A stretch of 64,000 nt of DNA, taken from the NCBI GenBank assembly GCA_964448045.1, contig CAYUVF010000003.1, positions 1 to 64,000 of the forward strand, read 5' to 3'. Origin of the DNA: CAYUVF01 sp964448045 (GTDB lineage Bacteria; Bacteroidota; Rhodothermia; Rhodothermales; Salinibacteraceae). Below the pieces are notes generated by a model. That model searched no databases. It had not been told where the DNA came from and saw nothing but the letters and a program-made list of their open reading frames with translations. Shown here piece after piece: positions 17,360 through 26,176 of this stretch. How positions within the stretch are numbered: position 1 is the first letter of the stretch; every line of letters begins with the position of its first letter. The translations under genes were made by a program, and so were the position numbers.

Positions 17360-18781
17360 ATGCCTCTGATTTTTACCCGCCTCACCTGGACGCTCTTTGC
17401 GCTGAGCGTCGCTGCCGTCGTGACACACAGCCTTTCCGGCTGGGAATGGACGCTCGGCGCCGTGCTCCGCGTGGATGGACTCACCCTCGTGATGGGTCTC
17501 GTCATCACGTTTGTGAGCGGCATCGTGCACAGCTTTGCGCGGCGCTACATGGCCGGCAGCCGGCACCTCGATCGTTTCTACGGGCGGCTCTTTGGGCTCA
17601 CGCTCATCGTGCTGCTTCTGACGGCGGCTGACCACCTCGTGCTCTTCGCCGGCGCCTGGGCGGCGATGGGCTGGGTGCTCGCCGATCTGATCGGTCACAT
17701 TCGCGGATGGGTGCAGGCTCGCGCGGCGGCACGGCGGGCGCGACGATCGTTCGTCGGCGGCAGTGCACTCCTGGCTGGCGCGCTCGCCCTGCTGGCTATC
17801 GCTACCGACGCGACGACCATATCGGGCGTGCTGCGCAACGTGGATGTAGCGGAGCCCTGGACGGTTGCGGGCGCGGCGGTCCTCCTGCTGCTTGCGGCGA
17901 TGATCCAGTCGGCGCTCGTGCCATTTCACGGCTGGCTGCTCTCGTCGATGACGGCGCCGACGCCCGTCTCGGCCTTCATGCACGCCGGGCTCGTCAACGC
18001 CGGCGGCGTGCTCTTAGCGCGGTTCGCGCCCGTCGTGGAGGCCGTACCCGCGGTGATGCAGGGCGTCGTCCTCGTCGGCGCGGCGAGTGCGCTGCTGGCC
18101 CAAGCCTGGATGCTCGTACAGTCCGACGTGAAGCGCCAACTCGGCTGCTCCACCGTGGCGCAGATGGGCTTCATGGTGCTCCAGTGCGGCCTCGGCTTCT
18201 TCGCGGCCGCCATCGCGCACCTCATCCTACACGGCTTCTACAAGGCGTACCTCTTCCTGGCCTCCAGCTCCGTCGTCGAGCCCACCCTGCCGAAAGGCGA
18301 ACCTGATTCCACCTCGGCCGCCGGCTCGTGGGTTGTGACGGTCGGCACGGCGCTGGCGGGTGGTGCCGTGTTCGCGGGGCTGACGAGTAAGTCGCTCATC
18401 ACGCCCGACAGCGGCTGGCTCCTGACGCTCATCGTCGTGCTGGCCGTGCTGCACGCCGCTCGGCACGTCATTCGCCAGACGGCGCTCGCACCCGGCGCGC
18501 GGGCCCTCGCGCTGCCCGGCGTGGTGCTGCCGGCGCTCGGCCTGTACGCGGCCGTCTACAACGGCGTCGCGATGCTGACGGCGGGCCTGCCGATGCAAGC
18601 CGCCCCTGCCGATCTATCCGTTGTACACGCCGTCGTGGGGGCGCTCTTCGTGGGGGCCTACATCGCCATCGAGCGCGGTTGGCACTGCACGCGTCCCCGC
18701 CTCTACGTCACGCTGCTGAACATGTCGCAACCGCACCCTTCGACGCTGTTGAACCGTCGCGATCAGTATCATGCCTATTGA
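17360..18781 (+). CDS. dabB: DabB: proton-channel subunit of the DAB inorganic-carbon transporter
   Basis: 473 residues from the ATG at 17360; the longer frame upstream is a shadow of the DUF6671 fragment. It is an NuoL/MrpA-like membrane protein with about 12-14 helices, carrying the antiporter-type core GWLLSSMTAPTPVSAFMHAG and the HGFYKAYLF segment with conserved His and Lys. Its stop overlaps the dabA start by 11 bp. In characterised systems DabB couples the proton gradient to DabA so that CO2 is converted one-way to bicarbonate in the cytoplasm. Isolated NuoL-like genes next to DUF2309 are diagnostic of this role rather than of respiratory complex I. Confidence 0.92.
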   Translation: MPLIFTRLTWTLFALSVAAVVTHSLSGWEWTLGAVLRVDGLTLVMGLVITFVSGIVHSFARRYMAGSRHLDRFYGRLFGLTLIVLLLTAADHLVLFAGAWAAMGWVLADLIGHIRGWVQARAAARRARRSFVGGSALLAGALALLAIATDATTISGVLRNVDVAEPWTVAGAAVLLLLAAMIQSALVPFHGWLLSSMTAPTPVSAFMHAGLVNAGGVLLARFAPVVEAVPAVMQGVVLVGAASALLAQAWMLVQSDVKRQLGCSTVAQMGFMVLQCGLGFFAAAIAHLILHGFYKAYLFLASSSVVEPTLPKGEPDSTSAAGSWVVTVGTALAGGAVFAGLTSKSLITPDSGWLLTLIVVLAVLHAARHVIRQTALAPGARALALPGVVLPALGLYAAVYNGVAMLTAGLPMQAAPADLSVVHAVVGALFVGAYIAIERGWHCTRPRLYVTLLNMSQPHPSTLLNRRDQYHAY

Positions 18782-21227
18782 CCCCGCCACCCTGCGCGCC
18801 CGCATCGAGAACGCCGCCGACGTGATCGGCCGGTGCTGGCCGCTGCAAACATTTATCGCGGCCAACCCGCTCGCTGGGTTCGAGGATCGGCCCTTCGAGC
18901 AGGCTGTGGCGCAGGCCCGCCGGCTCTTCGGCGGCCGCGGCTATCCGAGTGCTGCGCGTTTCCGCCAGGCGTGGACCCAGGGGGCCATTGATCCCGACGT
19001 CCTCGCTCGCGCGTTAGATGAGCACGGTATCACGGCGTCGCCCGACGAGTTGCTGGCTCGGATGGAGACCGCGGAGCGCGCGCAGGATGTGTCTGAAGAG
19101 AAAACAGCCGACGATCCGCTGAACCGTGTGATGGCGAAGTGGCTGGCGGCCTTTCTGGATCAGGGGCAAGCCGCCTGGCCCATGCCGAACCGCGCGGAGG
19201 GCTTTTACGCCGCGTGGTGCACGGTGGCTCCGTACGACGCGCAGATCCCGCACTGCGATGCCCTCGCCAATCTGCCGGAGCGCCCGTCGCAGGCGCTGGG
19301 GCAGGTGCTGGCGGGGTACCCCGAGGCGCGGTGGGAAGTCATCTTCACCCATCACCTCGCGGCGTTGCCGGGCTGGGCCGCCTTCATCAAGTGGCGCGCA
19401 CAGGAGCCCCGCCATCCCTGGCAGTCGGCCTGCCCCATTACGCTGCTCGACTACCTCGCCGTTCGCCTGTGCACGGCGCAAGCCATGGGCGTTCCGCTTG
19501 CGCCCGACGATCCGCTGTCGGTCAACGGCACGGTCTCCAACGGGGTGGCGACCAACGGCGCCGACCACCCGCCGCTCCCCGCGATCTGGTTGAAAGCCTG
19601 GGAGGCGACGTATCGGCAGCGGCTCCTCGCGGATCTTCAGGAGGCGTGCGACACAGAACGCGCATCCACCGGCGACCGCCCCGACGCCCAGCTCGTCTTC
19701 TGCATCGACGTGCGCTCCGAGATCATCCGGCGTCACGTGGAGCAGGCCGGCGCGTACGAGACGTTCGGCTACGCCGGGTTCTTCGGCATCCCGATGCAGT
19801 ACCAGGCGCACGGATCGGACGTCCGCATCGACGCGTGCCCGCCCATTGTCGATCCGAAGCACCGCATCGTCGATACGCCGGCTTCCGATCAGCAGGACAC
19901 CGCGGCGACCTACGGCGGATGGGCGGCGTTGTGGAACGCTGGACGGTCGCTTGTCAAGGCGCTCAAAAACAACATCGCCGCGGCGTTCGGATTCGTGGAG
20001 GCCGCGGGCGGAGGTTTCGGCGTGGCCATGGCGGCTCGCACGCTGGGGCCCCGTCGCGTGCGCCAGTGGGCGGAGCGCTGGACGGATCTCGTGCCGCGTC
20101 CGGAGGCGTTCTGCGAACTGACGGTCGACCGCGCGCCGGAGGGCGACGAACCAGATGGTCTGCCGGTCGGGCTCACGTCGCAGGAGAAGGCCTTTTACGC
20201 GGAGGCGGCGTTTAATCTGATGGGATGGAGCGATTTCGCGCCCGTCGTCGTCTTCACGGGGCACGGCAGCGAGACGGTCAACAACCCCTACCAGTCGAGC
20301 CTCGACTGCGGCGCGTGCGCTGGCAACCCGGGCGGGCCGAATGCGCGCGCCCTGGCCGCCATCTGCAACGACCCGGCCGTGCGGGACGTACTCCGCGAGC
20401 GGGGCATCGGCATCCCGGAAGATACCGTGTTCATCGCGGGCGAGCACAACACCACGACGGACGTCATCCGGCTCATCGTGGAGGCGCCGCTGTCCGACGC
20501 GCAGGACGCCATCGTGCAGCAGCTGCGCCGGGATCTGGACGATGCGCAGGCGGGAGCGACCGCCGAGCGGGCTGGGACGCTGCATGGCGCCCGGCCCGCG
20601 CGGAGCCGCGCCAGCGTCGAGCAGCGGGCGGCCGACTGGGCTGAGACGCGCCCCGAGTGGGGGCTCGCTGGCAACGCCGCGTTCATCGTCGGCCCCCGCG
20701 CGTGGACGGCCGATCTGGATTTGGAGGGCCGTTGCTTTCTCCACTCGTACGACTGGCAGACGGATCCCGAAGGCAAGGCGCTGGAGGTCATCATGACGGC
20801 GCCGCTCATCGTCGGCGAGTGGATCAACACGCAGTACTACTTCTCGACGGTCGACAACGCGGTGTACGGCAGCGGCTCAAAGGTCACGCACAACGTGGTC
20901 GGCAACGTTGGCATCGTTCAAGGCAACGGCGGCGACCTCATGACGGGCCTCCCACTTCAGTCGCTCTACGCGGACGACACGACGCTGTATCATCATCCGC
21001 TGCGGCTTTTGGCTGTGATCCAGGCACCGCTCGACCGGGTGACGGCCATCCTCCGGCGCAACGCCGAGCTGCAGCAGCTGTTCGACAACGCGTGGATGGC
21101 GCTCGTCGTGCAGGATCCGGAGCAGGACGGCGCGTTCCTCCGCTACCGGTCTGGGCGGGCGTGGACGGAGATCGATCCCTCCGCGCCAGAGCCCATGAGG
21201 CCAACCGCGATGGAGGTCGCGTCGTAA
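18771..21227 (+). CDS. dabA: DabA: DUF2309 zinc subunit of the DAB inorganic-carbon transporter
   Basis: 818 residues, within the family range. The beta-carbonic-anhydrase-like zinc site is intact: C311 and D313 in LVFCIDVRSE, H498 in FTGHGSETVNNPY and C513 in SLDCGAC. The H-to-C spacing of 15 equals that of the characterised Halothiobacillus DabA. There is no signal peptide, which suits a peripheral cytoplasmic subunit bound to DabB. A low-complexity NG-rich insert lies near residues 245-265. It is translationally coupled to dabB and followed 56 bp later by the PII-like gene. Confidence 0.94.
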   Translation: MPIDPATLRARIENAADVIGRCWPLQTFIAANPLAGFEDRPFEQAVAQARRLFGGRGYPSAARFRQAWTQGAIDPDVLARALDEHGITASPDELLARMETAERAQDVSEEKTADDPLNRVMAKWLAAFLDQGQAAWPMPNRAEGFYAAWCTVAPYDAQIPHCDALANLPERPSQALGQVLAGYPEARWEVIFTHHLAALPGWAAFIKWRAQEPRHPWQSACPITLLDYLAVRLCTAQAMGVPLAPDDPLSVNGTVSNGVATNGADHPPLPAIWLKAWEATYRQRLLADLQEACDTERASTGDRPDAQLVFCIDVRSEIIRRHVEQAGAYETFGYAGFFGIPMQYQAHGSDVRIDACPPIVDPKHRIVDTPASDQQDTAATYGGWAALWNAGRSLVKALKNNIAAAFGFVEAAGGGFGVAMAARTLGPRRVRQWAERWTDLVPRPEAFCELTVDRAPEGDEPDGLPVGLTSQEKAFYAEAAFNLMGWSDFAPVVVFTGHGSETVNNPYQSSLDCGACAGNPGGPNARALAAICNDPAVRDVLRERGIGIPEDTVFIAGEHNTTTDVIRLIVEAPLSDAQDAIVQQLRRDLDDAQAGATAERAGTLHGARPARSRASVEQRAADWAETRPEWGLAGNAAFIVGPRAWTADLDLEGRCFLHSYDWQTDPEGKALEVIMTAPLIVGEWINTQYYFSTVDNAVYGSGSKVTHNVVGNVGIVQGNGGDLMTGLPLQSLYADDTTLYHHPLRLLAVIQAPLDRVTAILRRNAELQQLFDNAWMALVVQDPEQDGAFLRYRSGRAWTEIDPSAPEPMRPTAMEVAS

Positions 21228-21283
21228 GGAGGCCCCCACACGCCGTCATTCGAATCATCCGTCGAACCGACCAACCAACTGCC

Positions 21284-21655
21284 ATGGCTGATTCCACCAA
21301 CGAGCCGTCGACCAACGACCGCCCGACACAGCACACACTCCATCCGCTGAAGAAAATCGAGATCATCGTAAAGGGCAAGCGCGAAGCGTTCGTGCAGGAT
21401 TTGTTGGAGCGGTCGGGGGTGAGCGGCTACACGATCCACCGCGACGTGGCCGGCAAGGGCGAGCACGGCTTTCACGAAGGGCACTTGCTCTTCAACGACA
21501 AGGCGAGCCTCGTCATGTTTTTCGCCGTTAGCGACGAGAGCAAGATTCAGCGGATCATCGACGGGCTGACGCCGCTCTTCGAGAAAAGCTCGGGCGTCAT
21601 GTTCGTCTCCGACACGCAGGTGGTGCGGCTGAACAAGTTCTTGGGTGAAGAATGA
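21284..21655 (+). CDS. PII-like signalling protein linked to the DAB transporter
   Basis: 123 residues from the ATG at 21284. After a ~22-residue polar N-terminal tail, the ferredoxin-like PII core runs KKIEIIVKGKREAFVQDLL, GVSGYTIHRDVAGKG, a T-loop region (EHGFHEG) and ASLVMFFAVSDESKIQRIIDGL, followed by a C-terminal tail. The HPLKKIEIIV and SGYT patterns match the PII-like proteins next to bicarbonate transporters (CPII/SbtB-like) rather than GlnB: the uridylylated-tyrosine T-loop of GlnB is absent. It probably binds adenylate nucleotides and gates DabBA. The ligand is inference. Confidence 0.85.
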   Translation: MADSTNEPSTNDRPTQHTLHPLKKIEIIVKGKREAFVQDLLERSGVSGYTIHRDVAGKGEHGFHEGHLLFNDKASLVMFFAVSDESKIQRIIDGLTPLFEKSSGVMFVSDTQVVRLNKFLGEE

Positions 21656-21743
21656 GGCAGATGGCGAGGTGGACGGTGGATCAACCGGGGCAGGTCAAAC
21701 ATAGCACAGGGTTGCCGTCCTGTATCACCACCGCCTCGCCGGT

Positions 21744-22385
21744 ATGCCTGAACGCCTGCTAAAACAAAACCGCGAATGGGCCGCCGACCACGCGCCCGGC
21801 TTCTTCGACCAGTTCACCGAAGGCCAGTCGCCCCGTTTTCTGTGGGTGAGCTGCTCGGACAGCCGCGTGCCGGCGAACGAGATCGTGGAGTGCCATCCCG
21901 GCGACCTGTTCGTGCATCGCAACATTGCCAATCGCATCGATCACGACGACCTGAATGGGCTCTCCGTGCTGCAGTACGCCGTAGAGGTGCTGCAGGTGCC
22001 GCACGTCGTCGTCTGCGGGCACTACCAGTGCGGCGGCGTGAAGGCGGCCATGGAGCACACCGATCACGGCCTCATCGACAACTGGCTCCGGCCCATCAAG
22101 CATCTGTATCATCGCCATGAGGATGAGCTGGAGGCCCTCGGGGACGAGCGGGCGCGGTGGGATCGGCTCTGCGAGCTCAACGTGGTCGATCAGGTGCACG
22201 GCGTGGCCTGCACCACCATCGTGCAGAAGGCGTGGCAGCGCGGGCAGGATGTGACGATTCATGGCTGGATTTACGAGCTCGCCGAAGGGCTCATCCACAA
22301 CCTGGACGTCGCCATCGAGGGACCGGATCAGGTGCCCCCTATCTATCGCATCGACGCCCCTGAATCAGCTGCGGAGTGCCCGTGA
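21744..22385 (+). CDS. Beta-class carbonic anhydrase
   Basis: 213 residues. The zinc ligands are C37, H93 and C96, with the catalytic dyad D39 and R41 in SCSDSRV. GDLFVHRNIAN and VCGHYQCGGVKAAM complete the family signature. There is no signal peptide, so it is cytoplasmic and equilibrates CO2 and bicarbonate. Its place after dabA and the PII-like gene implies it supplies CO2 or bicarbonate to carboxylases from the pool built by DabBA. The next gene starts inside its stop codon (GTGA). Confidence 0.95.
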   Translation: MPERLLKQNREWAADHAPGFFDQFTEGQSPRFLWVSCSDSRVPANEIVECHPGDLFVHRNIANRIDHDDLNGLSVLQYAVEVLQVPHVVVCGHYQCGGVKAAMEHTDHGLIDNWLRPIKHLYHRHEDELEALGDERARWDRLCELNVVDQVHGVACTTIVQKAWQRGQDVTIHGWIYELAEGLIHNLDVAIEGPDQVPPIYRIDAPESAAECP

Positions 22386-23176
22386 ACACCGATGAACTTC
22401 ACATCAAGGGTGTGCTCGAAACGGGCCTGTACGCCGATGACCTCGAGGCCGCCGAGCGGTTTTACCACGGCGTGATTGGGCTCGACGTGCTCTTCCGCGA
22501 GGCCGGGCGGCACGTCTTCTTCCGCTGCGGCACGGGCGTTGTGCTCGTCTTCAACCCGGACACTACCCACAACGAGGACCATCTGCCCCACGGCGCCGAT
22601 GGGACCGGCCACGCCGCCTTCGCCGTCCGCCACGACGCCCTCGACGCCTGGAATGAGCATCTGACGGAACACGGTATCACGATCGAAGCGGACAAGACCT
22701 GGCCGAACGGCGGCCGCTCGCTCTACGTGCGCGACCCGGCCGGCAACAGCATCGAACTCGCCACGGCCGATCTCTGGGGCGAACCCGACCGCGACGACCG
22801 GCTGCGGCAGATCCGCCCGGCTGTGCCGGTCGACACGAGCGATCAGCGGCCTATGGAGCGATTCCAGAGCCAGACGCTGCGGCCGATCTGCAAGCTGCAG
22901 AATCCCCTCATCCTGACGACCGTCGCGCGCTACCTGCAGAAGTACAACACGGGCTTCCAGCAGATGGACCGTGCCGATCAGGAAGCGAAGGTGCGCAATC
23001 TGCTCAAGGAAGATCGCCGCCTGAAGCGCACGCTCGCTGGCCTCGTGGCGGGGCACTTCACCGAGGGCGAGTACGCCTTTTACCTGGAGCATCAGCGTGA
23101 GGTGCGGCGCCGCCTCACGGCGCTCTTCACCCAGCGCGTACTCGATCAACTGGATGGGGTCGTCGCGCGGGCGTAG
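22382..23176 (+). CDS. VOC-domain protein fused to a glyoxalase-associated C-terminal domain
   Basis: About 264 residues from the GTG at 22382 (or 22376); it overlaps the carbonic anhydrase stop by 4 bp. Residues 1-130 form a VOC (glyoxalase/bleomycin-resistance) domain with LETGLYADDLEAAERFYHGVIGL, GHAAFAV and RDPAGNSIELA; likely metal ligands are H5 or H77 and E123-type residues. Residues 155-260 (FQSQTLRPICKLQN, LAGLVAGHFTEGEYAFY) resemble a ~110-residue helical protein common in Bacteroidota and often misnamed glyoxalase. The substrate is unknown. Coupling to carbonic anhydrase is the only context clue. Confidence 0.8.
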   Translation: MNTDELHIKGVLETGLYADDLEAAERFYHGVIGLDVLFREAGRHVFFRCGTGVVLVFNPDTTHNEDHLPHGADGTGHAAFAVRHDALDAWNEHLTEHGITIEADKTWPNGGRSLYVRDPAGNSIELATADLWGEPDRDDRLRQIRPAVPVDTSDQRPMERFQSQTLRPICKLQNPLILTTVARYLQKYNTGFQQMDRADQEAKVRNLLKEDRRLKRTLAGLVAGHFTEGEYAFYLEHQREVRRRLTALFTQRVLDQLDGVVARA

Positions 23177-23223
23177 TTGCGCGTCCTTTATAGATTCTTA
23201 ACGGACCGTGGCAGCATCGATCC

Positions 23224-23252
23224 TTGCACCCCAGGCGCATCGTCATTATCGT
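23224..23252 (+). promoter_or_regulatory. Candidate promoter of the iron/heme operon
   Basis: TTGCAC (23224-23229), a 17-nt spacer and TATCGT (23247-23252). The predicted start near 23259 lies just before the dyad at 23264-23282, which would let a repressor bound there block transcription. Confidence 0.4.
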
Positions 23253-23263
23253 TCAAGCGTACA

Positions 23264-23282
23264 ATTTAGAAGTGATCTAAAT
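23264..23282. promoter_or_regulatory. 19-bp perfect dyad, DtxR/MntR-like operator
   Basis: ATTTAGA, five bases, then TCTAAAT, a perfect inverted repeat ending 12 bp before the TonB-receptor ATG. Size, AT content and TTAG half-site core resemble operators of DtxR/IdeR/MntR metal-dependent repressors. No other copy was noticed in the window. Confidence 0.55.
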
Positions 23283-23294
23283 AACAATAGAACG

Positions 23295-25427
23295 ATGCGC
23301 ACACTGCCGCTTGTAGTGCTGCTGGTGTGGATGAGTCTCGTCCCGGCACAGGCGCAGGTGCCTGCCAATCCGGCCCGTGCCGATACGGTGTACGCCGATC
23401 GGGGGCGGGGGACGGTGGCCGATACCAGCCTCTTCCACCGTCCGCTGCGGTTGGACGATGTGGTTGTCACTGCCACGCGCAGCCTCAAGTCCATCGAGCA
23501 GGTGCCCGTGCCCACGAGCGTCATCGGCGCTGAGGACATCCAGGCGCGCGGCGCGATGCGGCTCTCCGATCTGCTCGCCGAGCAGCCGGGCCTGCAGCTC
23601 AACCACGACCACGGGGCCGGCCTGCAGGTGCAGGGCTTCGACGCCGATTACACGCTCATCCTCATCGACGGCGAGCCCGTCATCGGGCGGACCGCCGGCA
23701 CGCTGAATCTGGACCGCATCACGGTGGCGGATGTCCAACGTGTCGAGGTCGTGCGCGGGCCCTCGTCGTCGCTCTATGGGAGTGAGGCGCTGGCGGGCGT
23801 GGTGAACATCGTCACGCGCGACGTGCAGGCGCCCCTCGACGCCGAAGCGCAGGCGCGCTACGGCACGCACGCGCTCACCGATCTCTCCGCCCGGGTCGCC
23901 GGCGAGCACGGGCCGTTCCGAGCAAAAGTTTTCGTGAGCCGATACGGATCGGGTGGATACGACTTGACGCCCGCCACCGCCACGCCCACCGTGCCCTCGT
24001 TTGCCGATTACGCCAGCCGCAGCACCATGGACTACGCGATTGCCGACGAAACCGATCTGAAGATCCACGGGCGGCTGGCTCACGAGACGCAATCGAGCAC
24101 CGTCGAAGTAAGCGAGGAAGACCAGCTTTTTGACGATGAGGCCGAGCGCACCGACTGGAATCTGACGCCGACGCTCACGCACACGCTGCATCCCGGAATC
24201 GATCTGGAGGTGCAGCTGGTCGCCTCGGGGTATCGGACGCAGACGGATCTGACTGGCGCCGAAAATGGGACCGTCCTCAGCCAGTCGCGCTTCAACCAGC
24301 AGTACCGTAAGGCCGAGGCGCAGCTGCAAGCGGCGCTCTCAGACCAGCACCTGCTCACGGCGGGCGCCGGCTACATCCGCGAATCCGTGGATGCCGATCG
24401 CGTGGAGGGGGCGCGGACGGGCGGGTTTGCCTTCGTGCAAGACGAGTGGTCGCCTGTCTCGTGGCTGGAGCTTGTGCCCAGCGCGCGGCTCGATGCGCAC
24501 AGCGATTACGCCACCCGTGTCAGTCCGAAGCTGGCGACGCTGGTGCGTCCAGCCGACGGCGTGCGGCTGCGGGCATCGATCGGCAGCGGCTACAAAGCGC
24601 CGGCCTTCCGGCAGCTCTATCTGAATTTCACCAATCCGCGGGCCGGCTACAGCGTCTTCGGCGCCGAGGAGGTTCGCGCCGGACTCGATCGGTTGGATGA
24701 GCAAGGACAGATCGCCACCCTGCTGGCCGATCCGTCGACCCTCGGCGAGCCGATTGAAGCGGAGCGCTCGGTCGCTATCAACGTGGGTGGCGGCGTCGAC
24801 CTGCCCCGAAACGCGTCGCTGCGCGTCAACGCCTTCCACAACGAGGTGCGCGACCTGATCGACACGCAACCCATCGCGCGCAAGACGAACGGCCAGCAGG
24901 TGTTCACCTACTTCAACCGCGGACGCGTCTTCACCCGCGGCATCGAGGCCGAGCTGAGTTGGGAGCCTGTACCCGCACTCGACGTGGCGCTCAGCTACAC
25001 GTACCTGGAAGCCAAAGACCGCGACGTGCTCGACGATCTGGCGGCCGGGCGCATCTATCGCCGTACTGATTCCGGGCGCGATGTCGCGGTTGGTCCCGGT
25101 GACTACGCCGGCCTCCGCAGCCGCTCGCGCCACCGGGCGACGGCTCGCCTCACGGCCCGGCTCGAATCCATCGGACTCACCGCCTCCGCCCGCGGGCGCT
25201 ATCGCGGACGCTACGGCTTTTCCGATCGCAACGGCAATGGCATCGTCGACGTGGATCGCGAATACGCGCCCGGCTACGCCGTACTCGATCTCACGCTCAC
25301 CCAATCGCTCCACGACGGCATCGACCTGCAGATCGGCGGCGAGAACCTCACCGGCCACTCCGATCCGCAGTACGTCCCGCAGCTTTCCGGGCGGCGGTGG
25401 TTCGTCGGCCTGCGGACCCAGCTTTGA
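23295..25427 (+). CDS. TonB-dependent outer-membrane receptor, HmuR-like
   Basis: 710 residues from the ATG at 23295; upstream in-frame codons include the operator. A signal peptide ends near A-Q-A-Q. The TonB-box region is DDVVVTATRS, followed by a plug domain (VPVPTSVIGAEDI, RGPSSSLYGSEALAGVVNIVTRD) and a ~560-residue beta-barrel ending in L-R-T-Q-L. It is of the BtuB/HmuR class rather than SusC. Because HmuY follows 41 bp downstream, heme or a related iron source is the likely cargo. It is the first gene of a five-gene set. Confidence 0.88.
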   Translation: MRTLPLVVLLVWMSLVPAQAQVPANPARADTVYADRGRGTVADTSLFHRPLRLDDVVVTATRSLKSIEQVPVPTSVIGAEDIQARGAMRLSDLLAEQPGLQLNHDHGAGLQVQGFDADYTLILIDGEPVIGRTAGTLNLDRITVADVQRVEVVRGPSSSLYGSEALAGVVNIVTRDVQAPLDAEAQARYGTHALTDLSARVAGEHGPFRAKVFVSRYGSGGYDLTPATATPTVPSFADYASRSTMDYAIADETDLKIHGRLAHETQSSTVEVSEEDQLFDDEAERTDWNLTPTLTHTLHPGIDLEVQLVASGYRTQTDLTGAENGTVLSQSRFNQQYRKAEAQLQAALSDQHLLTAGAGYIRESVDADRVEGARTGGFAFVQDEWSPVSWLELVPSARLDAHSDYATRVSPKLATLVRPADGVRLRASIGSGYKAPAFRQLYLNFTNPRAGYSVFGAEEVRAGLDRLDEQGQIATLLADPSTLGEPIEAERSVAINVGGGVDLPRNASLRVNAFHNEVRDLIDTQPIARKTNGQQVFTYFNRGRVFTRGIEAELSWEPVPALDVALSYTYLEAKDRDVLDDLAAGRIYRRTDSGRDVAVGPGDYAGLRSRSRHRATARLTARLESIGLTASARGRYRGRYGFSDRNGNGIVDVDREYAPGYAVLDLTLTQSLHDGIDLQIGGENLTGHSDPQYVPQLSGRRWFVGLRTQL

Positions 25428-25468
25428 CATCGACGTTTTTCCATCAACACAAACCATCTGACATTCTG

Positions 25469-26140
25469 ATGTACCGACTGCACTCCACTGTTCTGACGAT
25501 CGGATGTGCGCTGGCGCTGATGATTACGTTCAGCGCCTGTGACGACAGCAATCCGGTCGACCCCGACGAGCCCGTCGAGCTGGAGGTCCAGACCGTCGAA
25601 GATCTGCCCGCCGATCCGGCCACACAGATCGGCCCGAGCGGGCGTCCGCAGGGGCTCAATCAGTACACGTTCTTTAGCCTGCGCGATGGCGAGATCGTTG
25701 TGGCCCATGACGCCGAAGAGCGCGCCGACTCCAACTCGACTGCGTGGGATCTCGCCTTCCAGTCGACCACCATCCGCGTGAATGGCGGATCGAGTGGCCC
25801 GGGCGATGGTGCAGCGTATGTGGCCGAGGCGGCCTTCCAGGAGGTGACGGAAGTGGACCTCGATCGCCTGCAGCCCGATGGCGACGAGCAGCTGGCCATC
25901 CCGACGGGCTCGGGCAACGGATGGTACAATTACAACGCCAACGGCCAGAACTACATCCGCCCGATTCCGGGGCGCACCCTCGTCGTGCGCACGGCCGATG
26001 GCAACGGCTACGCCAAGATCCGCATCCAGAGCTACTACAAGGGCGCGCCCGAGCTGCCCGCCGATCGCGAGGAGCATCCGGCTCGTCACTACACCTTCGA
26101 CTACGTCGGCCGCACCGATGGCGAGCCCGTGTTCGAGTGA
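25469..26140 (+). CDS. HmuY-family lipoprotein
   Basis: 223 residues. A lipoprotein signal ends at the lipobox F-S-A-C, followed by an acidic linker. The mature domain carries the HmuY pattern: NQYTFFSLRDGEIV, TAWDLAFQSTTIRVNGG and VVRTADGNGYAKIRIQSYYKG. In Porphyromonas HmuY is a surface heme-binding hemophore that passes heme to the TonB receptor HmuR; other members bind heme differently or not at all, so heme binding here is by family. It lies between the TonB receptor and the CbiX-like gene. Confidence 0.85.
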   Translation: MYRLHSTVLTIGCALALMITFSACDDSNPVDPDEPVELEVQTVEDLPADPATQIGPSGRPQGLNQYTFFSLRDGEIVVAHDAEERADSNSTAWDLAFQSTTIRVNGGSSGPGDGAAYVAEAAFQEVTEVDLDRLQPDGDEQLAIPTGSGNGWYNYNANGQNYIRPIPGRTLVVRTADGNGYAKIRIQSYYKGAPELPADREEHPARHYTFDYVGRTDGEPVFE

Positions 26141-26176
26141 CGCGCCGCCCTCGCGTCTCCGACTCTCTTCCTTCCG

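Noticed and set aside
19014..20744. 576-residue minus-strand frame over dabA
   Set aside because: The plus strand encodes DabA with intact zinc ligands; the antisense frame has no recognisable domain.
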